Shown in pieces: positions 46,150 through 53,316 of a stretch of DNA of 64,000 nucleotides. The notes under the pieces are model-generated. The model saw only the letters and a program-made list of their open reading frames with translations, was not told where the DNA came from and did no database searches. A program made the position numbers and the translations under genes. Each line of letters opens with the position of its first letter. The stretch's first letter is position 1. Source of the DNA: Streptococcus parasuis (lineage in GTDB: Bacteria; Bacillota; Bacilli; Lactobacillales; Streptococcaceae); contig NZ_AP024276.1 of NCBI RefSeq assembly GCF_021654455.1, positions 2,108,001 to 2,172,000 on the forward strand, read 5' to 3'.

Positions 46150-46177
46150 AAAAATCCCGTTTAAAGGCGGGATTTTC
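46149..46177. terminator. Bidirectional terminator
   Basis: GAAAATCCCG and CGGGATTTTC arms with an eight-base loop between the convergent ends of the kinase and phosphoesterase genes. Confidence 0.88.
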
Positions 46178-46186
46178 TTATATTCG

Positions 46187-47533
46187 TCATTTAGAAACCG
46201 TCACTTGCTCTACATCTCGATTTTGACTCCGTTTTATAATCACATCAAGATAGTCAGCTAAGAAACTTCTCGGTGACACTGCTTGCAAGCTCTGATAAGC
46301 CTGGCTTGGAAATACTGTCTCATCAAGCCAAGTCTGATCTAGTTTTTCACCTGAAAAATAAGCACGATTGGCTGGCACGATAAATTGTGAAATAGTCTCA
46401 GCTGTTTCTCCATCATACCATCGTTCATCGTTCAAAGCATTGTGCACCATAATATCACTGGTACTGTCAAAGACGGTTTGTAAGTAGCTTACGTGATCCT
46501 GCAAATTTGGATCACTAGGCTGGTGCTTTTCTGCCCACGAAGTCAAATCAAGTTGAGTTTTTTGATAGCGAATGCTTGTATCATCAAGGCTCAATTGGCC
46601 GATAACAGCTGGGTAAATAGAAAATGCACCATTGACCACTTCAGTATAGCTGACTTGCCCCAAGTCTTCTTTAACAATATTCTGAGAATGCGTGTGTCCA
46701 GAAAAACCAAATTGAATGCCATATTGATTGAACAAAGCCTTCAAATCGGCAGCATTATCCAAAGTATAGCCTTTTGAGAGCATGGCATGCTGCTGCAAGA
46801 CATTGTGATGGACAATAGGTATCAGGCTCACTCCAGCTTCCTTGGCTGCCTGAAGTTGTACATCTATCCAATCCAAGGTCTCTTTTTTGATACGTCCATT
46901 AGTAGTCGGTGCGCCATCTCCTTGCCCACTAGCGTAGATGTTGCTATCTATCATCAGAAACCACGCATTGGAAAATGGCTTGGCCAGATAGCTCAATGAG
47001 GCTTGGTCACTACTGCTAGCTTGTTGGTAGCCGTTATCAGCAAAGAGATCTTCAAATTGCTGAGCGGTAACTTGATCCGTCACTTCCTGCTGATTTCCTT
47101 TAAAGCCTCTAGCCCATCCACTGGCAATATCATGGTTGCCAGGAATGACCAAAACCTCCGTTCCTTTTTCTTCAATCTGTGTAAAGTACTGGGCCAACTC
47201 AACCATGCTCTGTTTTTCACCGTTGAGAGACAAATCACCACTAACTAGTAGCAAAGAAGGATGCTCACGCTCTACTTGTTCAACCAGGGCCTCCATCCGC
47301 TCTTTTCCATAGCGCAAATCCTTGCCAGCAGCAGTTTTTTTAATATAGGAAAAAGCCTCTCCATTATCAAATAAATCTTGTGATAAATAATGCAAATCTG
47401 TGATAATCCAAATTTTATCTTGGTCTCTTAATTCAGCCTCGACATAGGATTGCTGACGCTGACCGGTCATAACTGACCAGACTACCATCAAACAAATTAA
47501 GGTCCCTGCCAGTAGTATTATTTTCTTCTTCAT
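46187..47533 (-). CDS. Membrane-anchored calcineurin-like phosphoesterase
   Basis: A 448-residue metallophosphoesterase. An uncleaved or cleaved N-terminal signal (about 4-21) takes it outside. Metal motifs are ITDLHYLS, LLVSGDLSLNGE, VIPGNHDI, VHHNVLQQH and FSGHTHSQN. A C-terminal region of about 110 residues follows the catalytic fold. Substrate unknown; related exported proteins occur widely in streptococci. Confidence 0.88.
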   Translation of the reverse strand: MKKKIILLAGTLICLMVVWSVMTGQRQQSYVEAELRDQDKIWIITDLHYLSQDLFDNGEAFSYIKKTAAGKDLRYGKERMEALVEQVEREHPSLLLVSGDLSLNGEKQSMVELAQYFTQIEEKGTEVLVIPGNHDIASGWARGFKGNQQEVTDQVTAQQFEDLFADNGYQQASSSDQASLSYLAKPFSNAWFLMIDSNIYASGQGDGAPTTNGRIKKETLDWIDVQLQAAKEAGVSLIPIVHHNVLQQHAMLSKGYTLDNAADLKALFNQYGIQFGFSGHTHSQNIVKEDLGQVSYTEVVNGAFSIYPAVIGQLSLDDTSIRYQKTQLDLTSWAEKHQPSDPNLQDHVSYLQTVFDSTSDIMVHNALNDERWYDGETAETISQFIVPANRAYFSGEKLDQTWLDETVFPSQAYQSLQAVSPRSFLADYLDVIIKRSQNRDVEQVTVSK

Positions 47534-47573
47534 ACCCTAAAAGTATACCATCTTAAAGAAAGAGCGACAAGAA

Positions 47574-47608
47574 AAAGGAGTTTGACAATTAATCTGTCTA
47601 ACTCCTTT
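47574..47608 (-). terminator. Terminator of the fumarate reductase gene
   Basis: AAAGGAGTT and AACTCCTTT arms; T-rich run follows on the minus strand. Confidence 0.85.
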
Positions 47609-47617
47609 AGTCATTTA

Positions 47618-49135
47618 TTATTTTTTTGCAAATCCTGCTGCTTGTTCACCAGCCTGACGACCAAATACGATGATGTCTGCTACAGCATTACCACCAATAC
47701 GGTTTTGACCATGAACACCACCAGTTACTTCGCCAGCAGCATAAAGACCAGAGATTGCTGAACCATCTGTCTTCAATACTTGAGTATTGGTATTGATTTT
47801 CACACCACCCATCGTATGGTGGATACCTGGAGCAACCTTAATCGCATGATAAGAACCTGTATCCAAAGCATGATCCATACCAGATGTACGACCAAATGCC
47901 GCATCATTTTTATCCGCCACAGCCTTGTTCCAAGTATCAAGTGTTGTTTGAAGTGTTTCCGCAGGTACACCAATTTCTTTAGCCAAATCTGTAAGAGTAG
48001 CACCTGTTTTTACAAGTCCTTTTTCTTCGTATTGAGCAATCGCCTTCACACGATCTTTCAAGGCATCATCAAAGATAACATAAGCGTAGTTAGGATCTAA
48101 AGCATTAATCGCTGCTGAAACTTTATCACGAGTTTCCAACTCATTAACAAAGCGCTCCCCTTTAGAATTGACAAGGATAGCACCTTCACCACGAACTGCT
48201 TCTGTAATCAAGTAAGAGGTTTCTTGCTCTACGGTTGGGTGAATTTGGATTTGTTCCATATCAACAGTTGCTGCACCTTCTGATTCAGCAAGCGCAATAC
48301 CGTCACCTGTTGAACCAGGTTGGTTAGTTGTTACATAGCCTTCAAGGGCAGGATTGAATTTTGCAACCATTTCCAAGTCTGCTCCAAAACCACCCGTAGC
48401 CAACACAACAGCTTTTGCTGAAATTTTCTTCGTTTCTCCAGCAATTTCTACCTCAACACCTGTTACGGCACCATCTTTGTCTTGCAGTTTTGTCACATCT
48501 GCATTTACAAAAATTGGTACTTCACGTTCAACAAGATTATGGTAAAGACCATTTACTAAGTAGCCACCAACAGCTGAACCATCTGCTGGGCGGTGGGTAC
48601 GTTTCTCACTCATACCACCAGTTGTAGTAAGGTTGCTAAGAGTAATTCCCATTCCGTCCAACCAGTCAATTGCACTAGCAGAATGATCTACAAGGTAACG
48701 TAGTAATTCAGGATCGTTTGTACCCTTACCACCTTTAAGGGTTTCTTCATAGAATTTATCATTGGTATCAGCAATACCTTCCGCTTCTTGGAATTTAGTT
48801 TGTGAAGCGTTCATACCAGCTGATGATTTAGCTGTATTCCCACCAATTACAGGCATTTTTTCCAATAAAACAACACTAGCGCCAGCATCTTTAGCTGATA
48901 TAGCAGCAGACATCCCTGCACCACCTGAACCAACGACTATAACATCATAGCTATCTTTCAACTCAGATGGATCAGTATAAACTTTCTCAGATGCACCTGA
49001 TACAGCTTCTTCTGATGAAGAAGAGCTTGTTGACGATGATGATGTGGTAGTATTTTCAGTTTTACCTCCACATGCAACCAAAAATACTACAGCAAGTAGA
49101 CTCATAAACAAGCCTAACAACGTTTTCTTTTTCAT
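47618..49135 (-). CDS. Fumarate-reductase-like flavoprotein, lipoprotein
   Basis: A 505-residue FAD enzyme of the flavocytochrome c / soluble fumarate reductase family. A lipobox (LVAC, Cys22) and a Ser/Thr-rich linker place it on the outer face of the membrane. The FAD motif is VIVVGSGGAGMSAAISAKDAG; active-site segments EKMPVIGGNT, QIQIHPT, HHTMGGVKIN and GQNRIGGNAVAD are present. The FMN-binding domain found in many longer relatives is missing. It may use fumarate or a similar acceptor outside the cell. The promoter lies inside an inverted repeat (49176-49219), suggesting redox control. Confidence 0.9.
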   Translation of the reverse strand: MKKKTLLGLFMSLLAVVFLVACGGKTENTTTSSSSTSSSSSEEAVSGASEKVYTDPSELKDSYDVIVVGSGGAGMSAAISAKDAGASVVLLEKMPVIGGNTAKSSAGMNASQTKFQEAEGIADTNDKFYEETLKGGKGTNDPELLRYLVDHSASAIDWLDGMGITLSNLTTTGGMSEKRTHRPADGSAVGGYLVNGLYHNLVEREVPIFVNADVTKLQDKDGAVTGVEVEIAGETKKISAKAVVLATGGFGADLEMVAKFNPALEGYVTTNQPGSTGDGIALAESEGAATVDMEQIQIHPTVEQETSYLITEAVRGEGAILVNSKGERFVNELETRDKVSAAINALDPNYAYVIFDDALKDRVKAIAQYEEKGLVKTGATLTDLAKEIGVPAETLQTTLDTWNKAVADKNDAAFGRTSGMDHALDTGSYHAIKVAPGIHHTMGGVKINTNTQVLKTDGSAISGLYAAGEVTGGVHGQNRIGGNAVADIIVFGRQAGEQAAGFAKK

Positions 49136-49165
49136 GATAAACCTCCAATTTTATCTGATACAACT

Positions 49166-49219
49166 ATTATACTAGATTGTGAAATATTTTTCAATCTTAT
49201 TTGAAATAATTTTCACAAT
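49166..49219 (-). promoter_or_regulatory. Fumarate reductase promoter inside an inverted repeat (Rex-like)
   Basis: Minus-strand -35 TTGAAA (49189-49194) and -10 TATAAT (49166-49171) are 17 bases apart. ATTGTGAAA (49176-49184) and TTTCACAAT (49211-49219) are exact inverted copies around the -35. The halves resemble the redox repressor Rex half-site TTGTGAA, though the 26-base gap is too wide for one site; each half has a weaker partner (TTTTCAA, TTTGAAA) that could form two adjacent sites. Confidence 0.45.
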
Positions 49220-49294
49220 GTTTATAGTTGTAAACAAAAAAATGTATGAAAAAATTGCATAATTTACTCGAAAAATTGTGCAATTTTATTTAGT

Positions 49295-49741
49295 TTATTC
49301 AGTTAGCAACTGCAGGAATTGCTTTATCTCATCTTGGGAAGCCTGACTTCCTTTTCTTAACAAGCCATTCAATTTTCCTGATTTAAAATGGGTTAGACTG
49401 GGTACTGTCTTCAAACCGCTTGCCTGACGAAATAAATCAATCTTCCCATCTGGATCGTTCTCACTATCAAGGTAGAAAACTGTCTTCCCCGTCTCTTCAA
49501 CAGCTTGGGTCAGTTTAGGCACAAATGCTCTACAATAAGGACACGTTTCCCTCCCAATATACAGAATAAAATCATCTTGCCGATCCAATTTTTCTTCCAG
49601 TTCACTAATGGAAATAGTCTGATACGTTTTCACTGCCTGACGGTATTCCGATTCTGTTGAACTAGTGGATTGTCGGACAAGAAATACGGATGCCCCAATT
49701 CCAACAATACTAAGTAAAAGCAAAACAATATATTTACGCAC
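49295..49741 (-). CDS. Membrane-anchored thioredoxin-like protein
   Basis: A 148-residue protein with an N-terminal membrane anchor (about 4-22) and an outer thioredoxin fold with the active site CPYC (Cys67, Cys70). I use the GTG at 49741, seven bases after AGGAG; the frame runs up to 49789. It resembles bacteriocin-transport accessory (Bta) proteins and the protein at 51816-52463. It may make or repair disulfides outside the membrane. Confidence 0.85.
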   Translation of the reverse strand: MRKYIVLLLLSIVGIGASVFLVRQSTSSTESEYRQAVKTYQTISISELEEKLDRQDDFILYIGRETCPYCRAFVPKLTQAVEETGKTVFYLDSENDPDGKIDLFRQASGLKTVPSLTHFKSGKLNGLLRKGSQASQDEIKQFLQLLTE

Positions 49742-49946
49742 GATAAATCTCCTAATCAATTGATTGTACATCCTATTTTTTAGCCACACGGTGGTAATAG
49801 GAAATACAATTCGAAAACCCTACTAATAAGTTAATTATATCAAAATTAAGTAAAAATCCTCTATCGTAGACTTGTAGTAAGGTAATGCAAAAAAATCTCA
49901 TCCAATGAGCTAAAAGATTGGCTATTTTCCCTACAAACATCAATTT

Positions 49947-50203
49947 ATACTCTGAGAAAATCAAACGTTGTTGACTTGATTTGATGAGTGTCAAGCTCCA
50001 GTGGAGCTTGACAGCCTGTTCCCTTGAAATATAAAAGGAACAGAGTTCTATCTGCATCTGAGCGAAATGAACTACGTTCGCCTTTTCCTAGCCTCCAAAG
50101 GTTCCCCGAACCTTTTTGTAGCGAACTTTGTTCGCCTTATTTCCAACCTCCAAAGGTTCCCCGAACCTTTGGAGCAAGTCAGATTTTGGTTTTCATTGAG
50201 TAT
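49947..50203. repeat. Repeat element with inverted ends and internal hairpins
   Basis: A 257-base non-coding element. Its ends are imperfect inverted repeats (ATACTCTGAGAAAATCAAA and the complement of the right end). Inside are AGCTCCA/TGGAGCT and two tandem units of about 50 bases that each contain a GCGAA..TTCGC hairpin and an AAGGTTCCCCGAACCTT hairpin. Similar ATACTC-ended intergenic repeats are common in streptococci. ORFs that cross it look accidental. Confidence 0.65.
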
Positions 50204-50413
50204 TAACTCTTTTATCCAACACACACTTTTCTATCATATTCGTTGCTTTTGAAACGCTCCCTGCTTTTCGCTATGATATAATAGCTTTATAGCTACCAAC
50301 AACTACTTATTGAGTAGAAATCGACTCAATTCCTTCAGCCTATACTGTGGAGAAGTTCTCCAACGTATTCGTATAGATTGTAAGGAGCATTTTCAATCAA
50401 GAGAGGAAATAAA

Positions 50414-50617
50414 GTGCTGCGTAGAAATGTAAAAGCCAGGATGGTCAAGTCGATTGGGTGGGAAAATGAAATAATGGAAGTAGAATATGTGTCTGGTCTG
50501 ATTCATCAATACAAAGATGTATCTGAGGCGGACTACATTCGCTCTCTAATTGGTGCCATTGACAAAAAAGTGAGGCGGATAGGGAAAACCCATGCATTCA
50601 TCCGAGTGAGTGAATAA
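50414..50617 (+). CDS. Small KTSC-like protein
   Basis: A 67-residue protein. The GTG at 50414 follows AGAGG at seven bases; an ATG at 50441 is the alternative. The stretch MVKSIGWENEIMEVEYVSG followed by a YKDVSEADYIRSLI segment recalls the KTSC domain, thought to bind nucleic acid or be phage-linked, though the match is by eye. No partner genes are evident. Confidence 0.5.
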   Translation: MLRRNVKARMVKSIGWENEIMEVEYVSGLIHQYKDVSEADYIRSLIGAIDKKVRRIGKTHAFIRVSE

Positions 50618-50717
50618 ACTCTTAGCTTTGGGACATTATGTGGACCTGGATACCAAAGACCTACAATATAGACTTGGCTATGTCAGTCCGGCCAGGATAT
50701 TTAATACGAACAATTAA
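50610..50717 (+). pseudogene. 35-codon ORF, possible transposase tail remnant
   Basis: A GTG-started frame that overlaps the end of the KTSC-like gene by eight bases. It ends LQYRLGYVSPARIFNTNN; the LGYxSP pattern is reminiscent of the C-terminal end of IS3-type transposases. No other transposase part or inverted repeat is visible. It could also be a small coupled gene. Confidence 0.3.
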
Positions 50718-50828
50718 TCTATTGGAGAAGGGAAAACTCCGTCTCGTTTTACGAAACAGCACTCCCCCCTCTCTAGGGAGAGCAAAAAGGTAAGCAAACC
50801 CAGAAATCAACGTTTTAAGAGAAAGCAA

Positions 50829-50850
50829 AAAGCCCACTGTTGTAGGCTTT
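50829..50850 (-). terminator. Terminator of rpsD
   Basis: AAAGCC and GGCTTT arms, T run on the minus strand, 20 bases after the rpsD stop. Confidence 0.85.
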
Positions 50851-50870
50851 CTGTAAGATATTTCTTAAAA

Positions 50871-51482
50871 TTAAAGCATTTTGTTGTAGAATTCTACGAC
50901 AAGGGCTTCGTTGATTTCTGGGTTGATTTCATCGCGTTCTGGCAAGCGAGTTAATGAACCTTCAAGTTTGTCAGCATCGAATGATACGAAAGCTGGACGA
51001 CCAAGAGTTGCTTCAACTGCTTCGCGGATAGCTGGAACGTTCAATGATTTTTCACGAACTGAGATTACTTGACCAACTTCAACGCGGAATGATGGGATAT
51101 CAACACGTTTACCATCAACAAGGATATGACCGTGGTTTACAAATTGACGAGCTTGACGACGAGTAGTTGCTAAACCAAGACGGTAAACAACGTTGTCCAA
51201 ACGACGTTCCAAAAGGAGCATGAAGTTGAAACCAACTGTACCTTGTTTGATTTTAGTAGCTTGTACGAACAAGTTACGGAATTGTTTTTCGCCTAAACCG
51301 TAAGAGAAGCGCAATTTTTGTTTTTCAGCCAATTGCAAACCGTATTCTGACAATTTAGAACGGTTGTTTGGTCCGTGTTGACCTGGTACGTAGTTACGAC
51401 GTGCCAATTCTTTACCTGTACCTGTCAATGACAAGCCAAGACGACGAGCTTGTTTCCAAGATGGTCCTGTATAACGTGACAT
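50871..51482 (-). CDS. rpsD: 30S ribosomal protein S4
   Basis: A 203-residue S4. N-terminal [16 protein letters not shown], and the S4 RNA-binding domain in [21 protein letters not shown] and [16 protein letters not shown]. Full length. A single-gene unit, as in other Firmicutes, with a long structured leader. S4 represses its own gene in Bacillus subtilis, and the same is likely here. Confidence 0.98.
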   Translation of the reverse strand: MSRYTGPSWKQARRLGLSLTGTGKELARRNYVPGQHGPNNRSKLSEYGLQLAEKQKLRFSYGLGEKQFRNLFVQATKIKQGTVGFNFMLLLERRLDNVVYRLGLATTRRQARQFVNHGHILVDGKRVDIPSFRVEVGQVISVREKSLNVPAIREAVEATLGRPAFVSFDADKLEGSLTRLPERDEINPEINEALVVEFYNKML

Positions 51483-51636
51483 GTGTTATGTCCTCCTAAA
51501 ATAATTATTATTGTAGGAAATAACGTTTTAAGCAAACCTGATTCGTGCAGGAGGCCTTCATCGAAACAGCAACGATTACTCTTCTTGCTGACCTTCTGTT
51601 GACGAGCTTCATTTTGCCCTGCTGTTATTTCGCACA
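51483..51636 (-). ncRNA. Structured 5' leader of rpsD
   Basis: About 154 bases separate the expected start point from the S4 ATG. The beginning (GAAATAAC, plus positions 51624-51631) is complementary to a site near the end (51517-51524). An overlapping piece (AACAGCA, plus 51620-51626) can pair instead with TGCTGTT at 51565-51571. Two exclusive folds fit an autoregulatory leader bound by S4. Confidence 0.6.
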
Positions 51637-51642
51637 AAGATT

Positions 51643-51676
51643 AGTATAGCACAAAAAAAAGGCTCTGTAAAGCCTT
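51643..51676 (-). promoter_or_regulatory. rpsD promoter overlapping an upstream terminator
   Basis: -35 TTTACA (51666-51671) and -10 TATACT (51643-51648), 17-base spacer. The -35 hexamer lies in the loop of a small hairpin (AAGGCT/AGCCTT) whose T run (51651-51660) is the promoter spacer, so one sequence ends the upstream transcript and starts rpsD. Confidence 0.7.
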
Positions 51677-51701
51677 ATGACTATTCTTTTCTTCTATAAA
51701 A

Positions 51702-51737
51702 TAAAAAACATCTGAAACTCTAAGGTTTCAGATGTTC
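51702..51737 (-). terminator. Terminator of the secreted-protein/thioredoxin unit
   Basis: Long stem ACATCTGAAAC/GTTTCAGATGT with a short loop and a T/A-rich run on the minus strand, about 80 bases past the thioredoxin gene. Confidence 0.85.
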
Positions 51738-51815
51738 CTAAATTTTAGTTTCTGAGTTTACCATGAGTGTCTTGCCAACCTTACGCAGAGCATTCCCTCG
51801 TTCCTATATTTTGAA

Positions 51816-52463
51816 CTAGTCCTGAATAAAGGCGACAATCTCTTCTGAAGAAATACGTCCATGAATGTCAAGCTGCTCAATAATTTCTTTATCCTGAAAA
51901 CGCAACAATTGAGGAATTGAATCCAATTTATATCTATCCACAAAAGCATATAAATCATCTGATTTTTCTTCTGTGTCCATATAATAAACAGATGATACAT
52001 CAATTGACTGTAACTGACTTACAAAATCCCTACAATAAGGACAGCTTTCTCGACCAACATAAAGCACCACTGATGCATTCCTTTCCAGAACAAGGGCATA
52101 CTCTTTTGGTGTCACCATTCTCATCTTATTTGTAATTATTTTATAAGTAGAAGTGTTTTCAGTTATCTGTGCCTGTTCCCTAATAAAATCTTGATTGACA
52201 TATTGCTCCTCTTGACCCTTAAAGATATAAAACAAGAGTAAACCACTCAATATAGCTAAAATCGTATAGACACACCATTTTAGCTTTGTTCTTTGTATCA
52301 ATGAGGTGCAGGCAATATAAATTAACGTGCTTAAAACAGCTAACGAAAGGAAAAAGTATACCGAACGTATTTGATTAAATAGTAAACTAACAAGGATACT
52401 AAAAATAGTAAACCACAAACAATTCAGCCATTCTGTTCTCATGCTTTGGACAAGTCTTCTCAT
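51816..52463 (-). CDS. Polytopic membrane protein with outer thioredoxin domain
   Basis: A 215-residue protein using the ATG at 52463 (a GTG at 52475 is also in frame). Three membrane segments (about 15-30, 35-52, 64-82) are followed by an outer thioredoxin-type domain with CPYC (Cys141, Cys144) and the cis-Pro in DSIPQLL. It is similar to the protein at 49295 from residue 107 on. It begins about 20 bases after the four-cysteine secreted protein and shares its promoter, so it probably oxidises or isomerises that protein's disulfides. A Bta-like bacteriocin accessory role is inference. Confidence 0.82.
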   Translation of the reverse strand: MRRLVQSMRTEWLNCLWFTIFSILVSLLFNQIRSVYFFLSLAVLSTLIYIACTSLIQRTKLKWCVYTILAILSGLLLFYIFKGQEEQYVNQDFIREQAQITENTSTYKIITNKMRMVTPKEYALVLERNASVVLYVGRESCPYCRDFVSQLQSIDVSSVYYMDTEEKSDDLYAFVDRYKLDSIPQLLRFQDKEIIEQLDIHGRISSEEIVAFIQD

Positions 52464-52484
52464 AACAACCCCCACTAAAACATT

Positions 52485-52898
52485 TTAAATATTATGACAA
52501 GCATATACTGTATTCCATAATGCCAGGGGAATTGTGGCAGGTTTCGCTATTGTTAATGGTAGCGCATAGGCGTGGAGCAGGCAATTCCATTGCTTCATTG
52601 TTAGACTAACCTGAGCACCTCTTGGCCGCCCATTACCTGTGTTACTAGTGGGGCAATAATAATTAAAACCTAGACGAACCAATGTAGCACAGTCACCTCT
52701 ATCAAAAGTCACGTAGTCACCAGTATCATCAACAAGAGTTAAATCAGCCAAGCTCTCATTAGTATGCCCACCAACCATTTCTATATTTTCAAATACATCG
52801 TTCTGCGTTATCATCACATCCGCAGATACAGTTGGTATTGTCAAAAAGAATCCAGCAACAAGAGTCAACAAAGTTATCAAAAACAATTGTTTTTTCAT
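52485..52898 (-). CDS. Small secreted four-cysteine protein, bacteriocin-like candidate
   Basis: A 137-residue exported protein. Signal peptide MKKQLFLITLLTLVAGFFLT with cleavage near VSA-DV (26/27). The mature 111 residues hold four Cys (70, 82, 106, 134), enough for two disulfides, and a fairly hydrophobic C-terminal third (YALPLTIAKPATIPLALW). No wall anchor, lipobox or known domain. A strong promoter (52999-53027) and a stem-loop in the leader precede it; a membrane CPYC thioredoxin follows. I do not recognise the family. A disulfide-bonded bacteriocin or other secreted effector fits best. Confidence 0.75.
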   Translation of the reverse strand: MKKQLFLITLLTLVAGFFLTIPTVSADVMITQNDVFENIEMVGGHTNESLADLTLVDDTGDYVTFDRGDCATLVRLGFNYYCPTSNTGNGRPRGAQVSLTMKQWNCLLHAYALPLTIAKPATIPLALWNTVYACHNI

Positions 52899-52914
52899 AA
52901 TGACACCTCTTCTC

Positions 52915-53027
52915 CATATCGCAAAAAAGCAACAGACAACACTTATGCGATATGTACACTGGACTCACACCTTTCTTTATTGCTTTGTATTCGTTTTCAT
53001 TTTATGTCTTTTTATACAATTTGTCAA
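52915..53027 (-). promoter_or_regulatory. Consensus promoter and leader hairpin of the four-cysteine protein gene
   Basis: -35 TTGACA (53022-53027) and -10 TAAAAT (52999-53004) with a 17-base spacer. In the leader, CATATCGCA and TGCGATATG (52915-52954) form a nine-base stem just before the ribosome site (GAGG), which could tune translation. Confidence 0.75.
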
Positions 53028-53061
53028 ATAAAAACATGTAAAAAAAGGGGGGGCAACTCTT

Positions 53062-53313
53062 TTAATCCAAATAATGAATCAATATCTTTTCTGTCAAAAT
53101 GTCTGAATAAGTATAAGATTCTACGAAGGTATTGTTGGGATCTTCAAATTCAACGATAAAGAGAGACTGATAAACCTCTACAATACGTCCTTGTTTATTC
53201 TTTTCTCGCTTTCGACCATTTTCAAGGGTTAATTCAACAACTTGACCCTCATGCTCTTTGATATCTTGCTTGATTTGCTTCATCTTGGCAACATCTGTAA
53301 ATGCATCACTCAT
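53062..53313 (-). CDS. veg: Veg family protein
   Basis: An 83-residue protein of the Veg/DUF1021 family (small SH3-like barrel). Key stretch: IKEHEGQVVELTLENGRKR, then QSLFIVEF. In Bacillus Veg stimulates biofilm gene expression; its role in streptococci is not set. It starts three bases after dnaB and probably shares its transcript. Confidence 0.92.
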   Translation of the reverse strand: MSDAFTDVAKMKQIKQDIKEHEGQVVELTLENGRKREKNKQGRIVEVYQSLFIVEFEDPNNTFVESYTYSDILTEKILIHYLD

Positions 53314-53316
53314 TCT

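Noticed and set aside
50024..50252. Two 60-codon plus-strand frames
   Set aside because: They are translations of the repeat element with its tandem hairpins, not genes.
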